Source of the DNA: Acidobacteriota bacterium
GTDB lineage: Bacteria > Acidobacteriota > Terriglobia > Bryobacterales > Bryobacteraceae
Reading direction: 5' to 3'
Assembly (NCBI GenBank): GCA_026393985.1
Contig: JAPKZB010000062.1
Coordinates: 1 to 64,000 of the forward strand
Length of the DNA stretch: 64,000 nucleotides
The translations under genes and the position numbers were made by a program. Shown one piece after another: positions 1-9,024 of the stretch. Positions within the stretch are counted from its first letter, which is position 1. Every line of letters begins with the position of its first letter. Below the pieces are notes generated by a model. It saw nothing but the letters and a program-made list of their open reading frames with translations. It ran no database searches and was not told where the DNA came from.

Positions 1-200
1 AAAGGCCGGCAGCTCTTCGTCGTGGACGTCGATGAATTTGCCGACGGCGATGGCATTCATGGAGCTGCGGTGTTTGCCTTCGGCGGTGACGGGACCTTTG
101 CTTTTGCTGCCGTTTTGGCGGGCGATTTCGGCGCGTTTTTGAAAGTAGGGGGCGGGATGGAGGAACCGGATCGCGGGGAGGGCGGGGCGGGCTGGAAGTA
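1..200 (-). CDS. Partial hypothetical protein of the 'GPxTxEGKxRSSxNA' family, cut by the window start
   Basis: Reading the minus strand into the window edge gives an open frame with the motif SKSKGPVTAEGKHRSSMNA. This matches a small family of hypothetical proteins common in Acidobacteria and Planctomycetes whose N-terminus has the pattern N-x-x-x-STGPxTxEGKxxSxxNAxxHG. Its function is unknown. The C-terminal part lies outside the window. The frame stays open upstream with no clear ATG and no ribosome binding site, so the right-hand end given here is approximate. Family match is by motif memory only. Confidence 0.4.
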
Positions 201-418
201 TATGATAAAAAGCGAGTTGTGAGTTGAAAAGATTTTCTAACGGGTGGTGACCGGATCCGTTGTCAGCGTCAGTTCTCCTTGGGGTGGCGAGAGGTTGGAG
301 AAGGGGCGTTTAGCCACTCCGCAGGTTGCGGCGACCGGGTGACGCCCTGTTCGCTGGGCGCGTTTAGCGTATTTGAACCCCTTTAGAACAGCGAGAAAGG
401 ATCGGCCGAGAGGTTTTG

Positions 419-448
419 CACCAAGAGCATCCACACCAAGAGCATCCA
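419..448. repeat. Exact tandem duplication of a 15-base unit
   Basis: CACCAAGAGCATCCA occurs twice back to back, at 419-433 and 434-448. It lies in a roughly 350-base stretch between the partial gene and the Rpn-like gene in which no convincing coding sequence is seen. A 95-codon open frame on the minus strand crosses it but has no recognisable domain. Confidence 0.7.
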
Positions 449-548
449 GCAGAGAATTTTTCGTAACAGATGGATCGCTGGAAAACATGTTGGGGCAAGC
501 GCGCTCGTCTGCCCCGCCACTCACTTCGGCGGCAGCCGGCGATACGGA

Positions 549-1496
549 TTAGCGGGCGCCGAGAAGCGCTTCGAACGACTCGGTACGATGGGCGCGCAAG
601 GTCCACTGGCGGATTACTTCGCGATCCGCCGAGCGAACGCGATCCAACACCCAAACCGGCAGGGGGCCGAAATGGTCTACGAGCACGTCGAAGAGAATGG
701 AACGCATCCCCTCCAACTCGCCTTCCTGACGGCCCTGCTCCAGACCCTGCTCCAGACCCTGCTCCAATCCCTGCTCCAGACCCTGCTCCAATCCCTTTGC
801 CAATCCCTGGGCGAGTCCCTGCTCCAGGCCCTGCTCCAGGCCCTGCTCCAGGCCCTGCGCCAGACCTTGGCGAATTACTGGCCCAAGAACCTTATTTTCC
901 ATCAGGTCGATCATGTCGTTCTCCAGCCTCTGGGCGATCAACTCTTCCATTCCTATTATGCCCGACAGGATCACAAACGTCTGTGCGGCATCGGCCTGTT
1001 CCTGACCCTCCAGGCGGCGTAACTGCCGCTCCACCGCCGACACCACTTTCTCCTTGTCCGACTGCGCCAACAGGGCGAGGACATTGTCCCCCCAATCATC
1101 GCTTTCAAGCAGCGGCAGGCCATCCATCTGCGCCAGGTCCAGAATAGTGAACTCGAAGTGCATCGACGGCGACCGGAAGCGAGGCGCCATCGCCAACGTC
1201 TCCCGGCCGGCATAGAGCACTACCTGCGTGACGTGCTCGTTGAACAGCCGCCAGAAGCCCAGATAATATTCGGCGGTTCGCCGGGGCAGCCTGGCATCGT
1301 TGCCGGACTGCAGTTCGACGTGTCGAAGTTCGCCGGTGCTCATGCGGGCCACCAGATCCACGCGGGGATTGCGCACCTCGGGAAGTTCCACGTTGATCCA
1401 CTCCGAGATTTCGCCCCCACCAAAGAGCGCCCGCGCGATGATGCCGCGGGAGTAGCGGAAGAGGATTTTCAGACTGACGTCGAATCGTTGAGCCAA
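549..1496 (-). CDS. Rpn-like PD-(D/E)XK nuclease/transposase-family protein with GLEQ repeat
   Basis: This 315-residue protein resembles the Rpn (recombination-promoting nuclease, PDDEXK_2-type) family. The nuclease core is near the N-terminus: Asp47 in PRVDLVAR and an E-x-Q in RHVELQS (Glu61, Gln63) fit the D-x(n)-E-x-Q active site of the PD-(D/E)XK fold. Residues about 207-255 are eleven copies of a four-residue unit, mostly GLEQ, predicted to form a long helix or coiled coil. A conserved-looking C-terminal segment follows. Members of this family cut DNA and promote RecA-independent recombination, and some are phage defence factors; which applies here is not shown. It stands alone, transcribed away from the esterase side, with no clear ribosome binding site. 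Confidence 0.75.
   Translation of the reverse strand: MAQRFDVSLKILFRYSRGIIARALFGGGEISEWINVELPEVRNPRVDLVARMSTGELRHVELQSGNDARLPRRTAEYYLGFWRLFNEHVTQVVLYAGRETLAMAPRFRSPSMHFEFTILDLAQMDGLPLLESDDWGDNVLALLAQSDKEKVVSAVERQLRRLEGQEQADAAQTFVILSGIIGMEELIAQRLENDMIDLMENKVLGPVIRQGLAQGLEQGLEQGLEQGLAQGLAKGLEQGLEQGLEQGLEQGLEQGRQEGELEGMRSILFDVLVDHFGPLPVWVLDRVRSADREVIRQWTLRAHRTESFEALLGAR
731..875. repeat. Imperfect 12-base tandem repeat inside the Rpn-like gene
   Basis: About eleven copies of a 12-base unit (plus-strand consensus near CTGCTCCAGNCC) encode the GLEQ/GLAQ tetrapeptides on the minus strand. Because the unit is a multiple of three, gain or loss of copies keeps the frame. Copies differ at a few positions (CAGACC, CAATCC, CAGGCC variants), so the array is not wholly recent. 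Confidence 0.85.
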
Positions 1497-1639
1497 TTTG
1501 CATCATAACGCCGGGCAGGGCGCGGACCCAGCCCGGGGTCGGGATGGCACGGTTCAGAAACCGGCTGGGAATGGCGGCACGGTTCCGACGGTAAGTTTTG
1601 GACATCGCGTTGGCGGCTTGGCGCTTCGGCGATGGGGAG

Positions 1640-2758
1640 CTACCTGGCTTTGTAGCCCTGCCAGATGTATTCAAGCGCCAAGGGGTAGGTGGCGAGCTTC
1701 ACTGCGCGGTCGCAGTGGCCGGAGTTTTTGGTGAAGACGAACTGGTAGGGGTAGCCCTTCTTCGCCAGGACGTTCGCCATGCGCTCGTTGGCGAGGACCC
1801 AGTCGTGGTAGGCGTCGCGGGTGATGAGGTTGTCGCGATCGCTGACATGCATCCAGATGCGGAGTGGCTTTTTCGGGCTTTTGGGAATGAGGGTTTCGTG
1901 GTAATCCCAGGCTCCGTGCGGCGTTTCCGCGTTGTAGGGCCATTGTTGGTAGACGAAGGTGCCAGAGTAGCTGACGACGCGACGGTATTGATCGGGGTGG
2001 TACCAGGCCATGGACATGGCGGCGGAAGCGCCGGAGCTGCAGCCCATGGTGGCGCGGCCGTCGGGGTCCTTGGTGAGCTTGACGGCGTACTTCTGCTCGA
2101 CGATCGGCAGCACCTCTTTTTCGACGAATTCGGCGTAGAGGCCGGACATGGTGTCGTACTCAAGGCCGCGCTGGCTGCCCTGGGCGTCGCCGCTGCCATT
2201 ACCGATGGAGATGGCGATCATGGTGGGGACTTTGCCGGCGGCGATGAGGTGGTCGAGGGCCTGGAAGAGGAGGCGGTCCGGACCGTCAGCGCCGACGATA
2301 AAGGGGGCGACGGTACCGGGCACGTACTGCTTGGGGATGTAGACGGCGACTTTGCGGTTGTACGGCTTGGGTCCGCTGACGACGATGAGTTTCGAAGGAT
2401 CACTCGGGTCGGAGCGCAGGAAGCCATCGCGGGCGATGCCGGGGTAGATTTTAGAGTCTTTGGACTCCAGGGTGAACTCGTGGACTTTGCCCTGGAGGTC
2501 TTCCGGCTTCCCGGACATGCCTTCGGCGGGTTTATAGGTGGGGCCGATGATGAAGTTGCCGTTTTTGGTGGGAGACGGGAGTGCGCCGTCGGCGAGTTCT
2601 TTGGCTTTGACGTAGCCGGGGGAATGCGGATCGCGGGTAGGAGGCGGCGTGCGCTGGGGCTTGGCCGGCGGGGTGGGGGGCGGCGCGGGAGTTTGCCCGG
2701 AGGCCGCGGTGGCCAGGAGGGCGAGGAGCAGGAGGGAGAGGCAATGGGATCGAAGCAT
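1640..2758 (-). CDS. Secreted alpha/beta-hydrolase, enterochelin-esterase-like
   Basis: The 372-residue product starts with a typical signal peptide (residues 1-21, ending near ASGQ), then a Pro-rich linker (22-45), then an esterase-D/Fes-type alpha/beta-hydrolase domain. The nucleophile elbow is GCSSG at 239-243 (Ser241). An Asp in HVSDRDN (307 or 309) and His348 in NSGHCD complete a plausible triad. The family hydrolyses carboxyl esters of siderophores, carbohydrates or xylan; the substrate cannot be told. The protein should act in the periplasm or outside the cell. It is monocistronic, and the ATG at 2758 is the natural start because it directly precedes the signal peptide. Confidence 0.85.
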   Translation of the reverse strand: MLRSHCLSLLLLALLATAASGQTPAPPPTPPAKPQRTPPPTRDPHSPGYVKAKELADGALPSPTKNGNFIIGPTYKPAEGMSGKPEDLQGKVHEFTLESKDSKIYPGIARDGFLRSDPSDPSKLIVVSGPKPYNRKVAVYIPKQYVPGTVAPFIVGADGPDRLLFQALDHLIAAGKVPTMIAISIGNGSGDAQGSQRGLEYDTMSGLYAEFVEKEVLPIVEQKYAVKLTKDPDGRATMGCSSGASAAMSMAWYHPDQYRRVVSYSGTFVYQQWPYNAETPHGAWDYHETLIPKSPKKPLRIWMHVSDRDNLITRDAYHDWVLANERMANVLAKKGYPYQFVFTKNSGHCDRAVKLATYPLALEYIWQGYKAR

Positions 2759-3561
2759 GTAGGCTTTGATCTTATACCTGGAGGCTGGTGTGTGTCAGTC
2801 GGCAGGGTTCAGCATTCGGCGAGAGGTTGGGGACCCGATGGGTCCGGATGCGACCGGTTAAAGTCCGTTGGGGGAAGGCTGGTGAAGCTGGCCCGTTGAT
2901 CGACTTCGTGGATAACCGGCGCGGCGAGGGAGTCGGCTGAGTGGGCGAAGTTGGGGGCTTCGGGCAGGCTCTGTATTGGGCCGGTTCCGATGATTTTGGT
3001 TCCTCGGAGTGTCCACGTCCGTGCGAAAACGTCAAGGATTTGAACAGGTGTTAAAGGGGATAAATCCGCTCGTTCGAGACAACCGACGGCAATCCTTTGA
3101 AAAAGCGAGGGACGACAGATCTGGCCGCTGTTGAGCGGCTGATTTGGGGATTCGTGGGTCAGAGTGAAGGAGCGCCGGTTAAGAGATGACACGCCTCCGG
3201 TACGCCTCGGTTTCATCAAGAAGTCCGAGGGATCGGTACGAGTAGTCGAAGTGCTCTGGCGTTGTCCCCTGCTGTGAGACACGAGTCTAGACACAGCTGT
3301 CTATCCGGCCCAAAAAGCGCTGGACAGTACGTTTTAGGTTTAGCAGAATCGCAATAGCTGGGGAAACAGAAGCGAGCTCTGCTGGAGAGCAACTCGTGGA
3401 GGGATACCCAGTCGAAGACTCGTCAAGACGAGATCGCTCGGTTCGCACCTCCCGGTGGACCGATGGGGCTGGGCTCGAAGCCGACCAACGGGAGGCGGCC
3501 ATCGACCCGGTTCTTCGCGCAACGCACCTCGGATTGTCAGATCTTCCGATGCCTTGAAAAC
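2759..3561. other. Gene-poor stretch downstream of an IS3-type stump
   Basis: No open frame here has coding character or a recognisable domain. The right-hand part (about 3300-3561) would be the 3' flank of the transposase remnant on the minus strand. Around 3303-3330 the minus strand reads TGTCCAGCGC followed by a T-run and GGGCCGGAT, which resembles the terminal inverted repeat of some IS3-family elements (TGTCCA...GGGG), so the IS end may lie near 3300. This boundary is inference only. Confidence 0.4.
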
Positions 3562-3780
3562 TCATGCCGGAACCTTCGCGTTTTCCGCCAAGCCATCGAA
3601 TTCCGCCGGCGGCCGGAAGCCCAATGCCGAATGCAGCCGCCGCTGGTTGTACGTCCGCTCCAGGAAAGTCCACATTCCCCGCCGAACGTCGGCCAGGTCC
3701 TTGTACTCAACCCGGTGTACCTCCTCGTACTTCAGCGTCCTCATGAAGCTCTCGGCCTTAGCATTGTCTTGTGTCGTCAA
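3562..3780 (-). pseudogene. C-terminal stump of an IS3-family transposase (OrfB, integrase core)
   Basis: The frame encodes about 72 residues: DNAKAESFMRTLK, then a segment with EEVHRVEYKDLADVR, then YNQRRLHSALGFRPPAEF. This is the end of the DDE integrase core of IS3-type OrfB, including the final catalytic Glu region (AESFMRTLK) and the conserved YNxxRxHSALGxxPP tail. The N-terminal helix-turn-helix and the first two catalytic Asp residues are absent, so it cannot be active. Its 5' end abuts, within a few bases, the stump of a TonB-dependent receptor gene in a different frame. Confidence 0.85.
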
Positions 3781-4010
3781 CTGCGCCCGATGCGGACGTT
3801 AAAGATTTCGAAGGCCCCCTGCTCGTCGGCCTGGATCTCCGTCGTCACCCCGGTCCCGGTATTTCTAAGGATGATCTTCGCTCCGGAGATGCCACCCTGG
3901 GTGGTGTCCCGGATCGAACCCAGCACCGTCGCGGTCTCGAATTGTGCGGCCAGCGGCAGGGCCGGCAGGAACGTCGCCACGGGAAGGAGGCAGCTTCGAT
4001 CAGAGTTCAA
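3777..4010 (-). pseudogene. N-terminal stump of an Oar-like TonB-dependent receptor gene
   Basis: The frame encodes a signal peptide (LLPVATFLPALPLAAQ) followed by the start of a carboxypeptidase-regulatory-like beta-sandwich domain: TATVLGSIRDTTQGGISGAKI and then NTGTGVTTEI...GAFEIFNV. Intact members in this window are over 1,100 residues; this one stops after about 77, exactly where the transposase stump begins. The plug and barrel are missing. It is best read as a receptor gene destroyed by IS insertion followed by deletion. Confidence 0.75.
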
Positions 4011-4098
4011 GGGCCTCTTTGGCGATGTTACGTTCTCGTGGTTTCATGCCGATGAACGCGCGAACAATATTGAGACAAGAGGTTTCTGGTCATTTGGT

Positions 4099-5151
4099 TT
4101 AGGGGACCAGGTAGCCTTCCCCCCAGGACATCACGACGAATGGGTACGCTGTCCCGAATAGGTGATTGTAGGTTTGCGTGTAGTCTTCCCGGTGGTCCAC
4201 GGTGTGCGACATCTCGTTCTCGTGGCCGGTAAGGATTAGCTTCGGGTTCACGCCGCGGGCCATGCGCTGGATGTCCGTCGTCCAGCAGTTCGGCAGCAGG
4301 ACGTCGACCTTGTGTTGAAATCCGACACTGCTAATCCACGCGAAGTCCGACCAGTCGTTGTCATCCGAAGACTGGTCCCCGGTGTGCATAACGGTGAAGG
4401 ACTCGGGCGTGATGACCAGATGATTGTTGTTGATGGGTGCTTTGCCCTGATGGCCGGGATAGGCGACGTAGCGGATCTTCGGCCCGCCTTCACGCACGGT
4501 TAGGTGGTGCACCGTATCGGCGCTGCGCTGGGGATAGATCAGGCGTCCGGCAAACTCCGGGTCGTCCTTCCATAGGCCCTCGGAGGCCACCACCTTCTTG
4601 CCCTGTTGCAGGAACATCCGGGCGACGGCTTTGTTGGCGTGGTCGGAGTGGAGGTGGCTGATAAACAGGACGTCCGACTGGCGAACGAGGCGCTCGAGAA
4701 CCGCGGGGGGCAGAGCGAAGCCTTCATTGCGGGGCGGGCCGGGGACAAGGTCAAACGCGACGGTGACCGACGGTGTGCGGACGATCCAGCTATGGCTATA
4801 GATCTTCCAAAGGCGAGCGCCCCGGGTGAGCGTTGTCTTCTCGATCTCCTCCACACCGCGGGTGACCTGCGCGTGGAAGAACCGCTGGACGATGGGCTTG
4901 TCCGGGGCTGTCTGGATATGAAGGATGTCGTCGAGCCGGACCAATGCCGCGCGGCGGGCCGGATGCTCCGGGACGGCAGGCGGGTAGGTGCGAAACATGT
5001 CATCCGCCCAGGCAAAGGAGCGGGCGATCCATTCTTCCGGCGCGTCCTTGAGTTCCGGCGCCGTGAAGGCGCGGCGGGGCGAGGAGAGATATGGCTTGGC
5101 TGGTTGAGCGAATACCGGCGTGACAAGAAGAATGAATAAGAGGAATCGCAT
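4099..5151 (-). CDS. Secreted metallo-beta-lactamase-fold hydrolase
   Basis: The 350-residue product has a signal peptide (1-15, ending VFAQ) and a metallo-beta-lactamase-fold domain. The metal-binding signature HLHSDH is at residues 166-171. An Asp in HTGDQSSDD and a late His in LTGHENEMSH supply the remaining metal ligands expected for the fold. No substrate can be assigned; the family includes lactonases, phosphodiesterases and lactamases. It sits 12 bases downstream of the TonB receptor gene stop and may be cotranscribed with it, suggesting a hydrolase acting on material handled at the cell envelope. Confidence 0.8.
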   Translation of the reverse strand: MRFLLFILLVTPVFAQPAKPYLSSPRRAFTAPELKDAPEEWIARSFAWADDMFRTYPPAVPEHPARRAALVRLDDILHIQTAPDKPIVQRFFHAQVTRGVEEIEKTTLTRGARLWKIYSHSWIVRTPSVTVAFDLVPGPPRNEGFALPPAVLERLVRQSDVLFISHLHSDHANKAVARMFLQQGKKVVASEGLWKDDPEFAGRLIYPQRSADTVHHLTVREGGPKIRYVAYPGHQGKAPINNNHLVITPESFTVMHTGDQSSDDNDWSDFAWISSVGFQHKVDVLLPNCWTTDIQRMARGVNPKLILTGHENEMSHTVDHREDYTQTYNHLFGTAYPFVVMSWGEGYLVP

Positions 5152-5163
5152 GGGAGTGGACTA

Positions 5164-8100
5164 TCAGAAGAGAAGTTTGAGGCCAAGTTGGAGATTGCGT
5201 TCACCAAACTTGCTGGTGATGCGGCTGAAGTCTCCCGAGCGCGGGGTGGTGTTGGGGTTGCTCAGGAGAGGATGGTTGAGGAAGTTGAACGCCTCGGCCC
5301 GGATCTGCGCCCCGATGCGTTCGGAGAACCGGATATTCTTGAAGAGTGCCAAGTCCCAGTTCTGAAAGCCGGGACCGCGGAGGATATTGAGACCGGCATT
5401 GCCAAAGGTTCCGGCGCGGGGGACGGAGAAGGCAGCGGGGTTGAACCAGGATCGTCCTACGCCGGTCTCGCCAGGGGCGGCGGTAGAGCCGGAGACGTTC
5501 CAGGGTTGGGAGGCGCTACCGGGGCCGACTCCCGCGGTGTCCGTCGAGTCGACGACGGAGAAGGGGCTGCCGCTGCGGAAGAAAGTGACGCCAGAGATCT
5601 GCCAGTTTCCGAAGACGTTGCCGGCGAGGCTGCGGGAGTTGCGGAGGAAGGGGAGTTGGTAGATGTAGTTGACTGACAGCACGTGGGGGCGGTCGTTGCC
5701 AGAGAGAGCTCGCACGATGCTGTAAGCGTCATAGGGCGTCGTGACGTTATCGATGTTCTTTGAGTGTGTATAGGCGAGGCCGAAGCCGAGGCCATTCTGG
5801 AAGCGACGGTCCAAGCTGAGTTGGAAGGAGTTGTAGCTCGACCGGCCGCTCTGCTCGCTATAGTTGATCGCGGCGAGGCCGTAGTAGGGGCGCAGCGCAT
5901 TGACGTTGATACCCGGGTTGGCCTGAACGGTACCGGGCAAGAGCTGGTTGACGTTGCGTACCCGGTAGAGGTCTACGGCGGTTTTGCCAACATAAGCGGC
6001 GTCCATCACCAACTTGAACGGCAACTCGCGCTGGAGGGAGAAGCTGTACTGGTAGGCCGTGGGGTAGTTGTACTCCAGGGCCAGAGCACCGAGGGAAAAC
6101 GGGAACTGGGAACCGCCGCGGCCGCCTGGGGCATCGACGACGCCGTTGACGACATCGACGCGGTCCTGGTTGGGTGCGTTGCGGAAGAGGGAGCCGTTGT
6201 TCAGGAAGTCGCGCGCCTTGAACGAACCGCCGCCGGCGCGGAGGACGGTTTTGGCGTCAAGCCGCCAGGCGAGGCCGAGGCGGGGAGAGAAGTTTGCGTA
6301 GTATTTGTTGACGAAGCCTTCGGGGACGCCGCGGAAGAGGCGCTGGACGTTGGGGACCGAGGCGCCGAGGGCGCGGCCGGCCGCCGAGGAGGGATAGTTC
6401 GTGCCGCCCTGCACGATGCCGTTATAGGGGTCGCCGCCAATGATGGCGCCGGTGCGGGGGTCGAGGACGGCGCGGTTGGCGACGGTGAAGTAGCGGGGAT
6501 CGAAGTTGGAAATATCGTTCCACTTCGCGGTCCAGGGGGCGAAATAGGAGTAGCGGAGGCCGAGTTCCAGGGTGAGGTTGGGACGGAGGCGCCAGGTATC
6601 CTGCGCGAAGAATTCGTAGGCGTTCGAGCGCACGTGGGTATCGGCGGCGGTACCGATTTCAAAGTATGTATCGAAGTTACCGAGGGCCGCGTTGGCGATG
6701 GCGCTTCCACTGCTCGCGGGGTTGCCCGCGTCGCGGAAGGTGAACCAGCCGTTCTGATTGAAGGCGATCTGGTCGGCGTTGATCTGCGTGTCGCGACCGA
6801 AGAAGGCGCCGAACTTGAGGGTATGGCCGGAGTTGAGGACCCAGGTAAAGTTGTCCGAGAACGAGACCATGGGACCGGAACTACTGCCGGGCTTCGAGGA
6901 GCCATCGAGGGAAGTGAAGCCGGTGATGTCGATGGTGGGGATGCGGTCCTCAATGCGCTTGGGACCGGGGATGAGATAACCGAAGTTCATCCCGTAGCGG
7001 GAGCGTTCGTAGCGGTTGATTCCGTCAAACGGGTAGAGCGTCATCTGCACAACGTCGTTGGCGGCGGTGGCCGTGAACTCGTTGACCTTGTTGGGGGAGA
7101 GGGTAGAGGAAACGCTGAAGGCGCCAGTACGGTTGGGGCGGCGCCAGCGGGTGTTGGCGACGGTGAAGCTGCCGCGAAAGGGATCGTCTTCGGCGAAATA
7201 GAAGTTGGTGCCGGTGAAGGAGAAACGGCTGGATCCGAGCATGTAGTCGATGCGGGCCGTGTCTTTGCGGATATCGCGGGGGTTGGGCTGGGAGTCGATC
7301 CAGTTCGCAGCACCTTGCTGGAAGCCGGCAGTGGGAAGAGGGAAGGCGCGGAGGAGGCCCATACCGTTGGGGCTGAGACGGTTGGTGGGGATGATGTTGC
7401 CGGGGAAGGGGGTGTTGTTCAATGGATCCCGGACGGTGACGGCGCGGCGGAAGAACGGATTAGCGGGGTTGAGCAGTTCACTAAAATTACCGGTGCGCAT
7501 CGCGGCGGAGGGGACGATAGCGGATCCGGTCTTTTCCTGGCGGAAGGTGATCCATTCTTCGGCGACGAAGAAGAAGAGCTTTTCGCGCTTCGCGTTGAGC
7601 TTACCGGGGATGAAAACGGGGCCACCGAGCGAGAAGCCGGGCTGGTTGAAGCGAAAGGGAGCAGGACGCGTGGCATCGAAGGTGTTGGAGGCGTTGCGGA
7701 CCCAGCTATTGGCGTCGAGGGCGGAGTTGCGGACGAAGTACCAGGCGGTGCCATGGAAGTCACGGGAGCCGCTTTTGGTGACGAAGCGGATCTGCCCGTC
7801 GGAGGCGCGGCCGTACTCGGCAGGGTAGGAGGAGGTGAGGATTTGGACCTCCTGGAGAGCGTCGGCGTTGAAGACGCCGAGGAGGGCGGGGCTGCTTTGG
7901 CCGTCGCCGCGGGTGCGAACGGCGCTGACGCCATCCATGGTGACGTTATTGCCGTCGAGTTGGCCGCCGTTGATGGAGAGGCCGGTGCCGAAGCTGGTGG
8001 GGTTGAATGCGTTGAAGTTGCTGCCGACGACGCCGGCCTTGATGAGGGCCAGGTTGATGGGGTTGCGCCCGTTCAGGGCGAGATCGGAGATCTGTTTGGC

Positions 8101-8508
8101 TTCGACGACGCGGCCGAGCTGGGCGGAGGAGTCCTGGACGGGCTGGACTTCGTCGGTGACGGTGATGGTGTCGGTGGTGGCGCCGATGGTGAGTTGGGCG
8201 TCGACGGTCGAGCGGGTGGCGGTATCGACCTTGACGCTTTCGCGGATGAACTTGCGGAAGCCCGGGGCTTCGACTTCGACGGCGTAGAAGCCGATGGGGA
8301 GATTGGGGACGACGTAAGCGCCGGTGGGGCCGGAGGTGGCGGTGACGCGGCGGCCAGTCTGCCGGCTGACGATGGTGATCTGGGCACCACCGATGGTTTC
8401 ACGCGACGGATCCGTGACGGTGCCTGCGATTTGGCCCTGGTCGAGTTGGGCGAAAACAAGGCTGGTGAGCAGAATAAAGACAACGAGGAGAGGGAGGTGC
8501 CTAGTCAT
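5164..8508 (-). CDS. TonB-dependent receptor, Oar-like, with carboxypeptidase-regulatory-like N-terminus
   Basis: About 1,114 residues. A signal peptide (MTRHLPLLVVFILLTSLVFA) precedes a carboxypeptidase-regulatory-like domain (GQIAGTVTDPSRETIGGAQI), then a plug domain (ALNGRNPINLALIKAGV, NGGQLDGNNVTMDGV) and a long outer-membrane beta barrel ending in a terminal aromatic-type strand (LQLGLKLLF). I chose the ATG at 8508 because the signal peptide begins there; the frame is open 63 bases further upstream with no signal. These large receptors import oligosaccharides or other ligands across the outer membrane; the ligand is unknown. Third codon positions are C-rich, opposite to the second receptor in this window. 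Confidence 0.88.
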   Translation of the reverse strand: MTRHLPLLVVFILLTSLVFAQLDQGQIAGTVTDPSRETIGGAQITIVSRQTGRRVTATSGPTGAYVVPNLPIGFYAVEVEAPGFRKFIRESVKVDTATRSTVDAQLTIGATTDTITVTDEVQPVQDSSAQLGRVVEAKQISDLALNGRNPINLALIKAGVVGSNFNAFNPTSFGTGLSINGGQLDGNNVTMDGVSAVRTRGDGQSSPALLGVFNADALQEVQILTSSYPAEYGRASDGQIRFVTKSGSRDFHGTAWYFVRNSALDANSWVRNASNTFDATRPAPFRFNQPGFSLGGPVFIPGKLNAKREKLFFFVAEEWITFRQEKTGSAIVPSAAMRTGNFSELLNPANPFFRRAVTVRDPLNNTPFPGNIIPTNRLSPNGMGLLRAFPLPTAGFQQGAANWIDSQPNPRDIRKDTARIDYMLGSSRFSFTGTNFYFAEDDPFRGSFTVANTRWRRPNRTGAFSVSSTLSPNKVNEFTATAANDVVQMTLYPFDGINRYERSRYGMNFGYLIPGPKRIEDRIPTIDITGFTSLDGSSKPGSSSGPMVSFSDNFTWVLNSGHTLKFGAFFGRDTQINADQIAFNQNGWFTFRDAGNPASSGSAIANAALGNFDTYFEIGTAADTHVRSNAYEFFAQDTWRLRPNLTLELGLRYSYFAPWTAKWNDISNFDPRYFTVANRAVLDPRTGAIIGGDPYNGIVQGGTNYPSSAAGRALGASVPNVQRLFRGVPEGFVNKYYANFSPRLGLAWRLDAKTVLRAGGGSFKARDFLNNGSLFRNAPNQDRVDVVNGVVDAPGGRGGSQFPFSLGALALEYNYPTAYQYSFSLQRELPFKLVMDAAYVGKTAVDLYRVRNVNQLLPGTVQANPGINVNALRPYYGLAAINYSEQSGRSSYNSFQLSLDRRFQNGLGFGLAYTHSKNIDNVTTPYDAYSIVRALSGNDRPHVLSVNYIYQLPFLRNSRSLAGNVFGNWQISGVTFFRSGSPFSVVDSTDTAGVGPGSASQPWNVSGSTAAPGETGVGRSWFNPAAFSVPRAGTFGNAGLNILRGPGFQNWDLALFKNIRFSERIGAQIRAEAFNFLNHPLLSNPNTTPRSGDFSRITSKFGERNLQLGLKLLF

Positions 8509-8616
8509 ATCGGCTTGAAGGTAACAGCCGCACATTTCCAGACGATGACAACATGCTGAAATAATGTTCACGGGGTCTAAGGATTGCGCGTGGCGGCTTA
8601 GGAGGTGTCGTCCCCG

Positions 8617-9024
8617 CTACAGATTCCTTGTATCCACGCGATGTGCCACTGAGGCGATCCACTTGACGCTGTTAGGGCTTTGCCTGAGGGAAGCCAATCT
8701 AGTAGGACCGCGATCGGTCAGGGTCGGTTCGAGAGAGGCGTTTGAGAGCAAAGGCGTTCTCAGGGACGATTTCTCTGCCGACGGGACCAAGCGAGCAGGA
8801 TTCTGAATGTCGTCGACAGCCGCCACTACGATTCGTTGGTCGTCAGCACTGAGGCGCCCCGTCTCTACGAGGTATTGGATTTCCACCGTCGTGATAGCGG
8901 AGACAAATATGGGGTCTCCGGCGGCTGTTGCACTGTCCAAAGCGGCGGTCGCAGAGCGCGAGATGCGAGGGACGGCGGTTAGATACGAGAGGATAGCGTG
9001 TGTGTCGGCGAGCACTGCCGCCAT
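8617..9024 (-). pseudogene. Decayed VapC-like PIN-domain toxin
   Basis: The first 80 residues are a good PIN domain: MAAVLADTHAILSYL carries the first acidic residue and VSAITTVEIQYLVE the second. After LVPS the sequence no longer resembles a PIN domain in this frame. In the next frame a PIN-like continuation (VGREIV...ALKRLSRTD) appears, and the expected PDRIIA motif with the third acidic residue is not found in any single frame. This indicates at least one frameshift, so the protein is probably inactive. Its ATG overlaps the stop of the antitoxin remnant (TAATG), the usual vapBC arrangement. Confidence 0.65.

Noticed and set aside
731-875. Possible CRISPR array at a short tandem repeat
   Set aside because: Units are 12 bases with no spacers and lie inside a coding frame giving GLEQ tetrapeptides. 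I saw no CRISPR array elsewhere in the window.
2809-3294. 161-codon minus-strand frame in the gap before the transposase stump
   Set aside because: No ribosome binding site, no domain, and composition unlike neighbouring genes.
5764-8559. A 931-codon open frame on the plus strand
   Set aside because: It is antisense to the TonB receptor, is extremely rich in Gly, Ala, Val and Glu as expected of an antisense frame in high-GC DNA, and shows no domain; the minus-strand receptor is clearly the gene.
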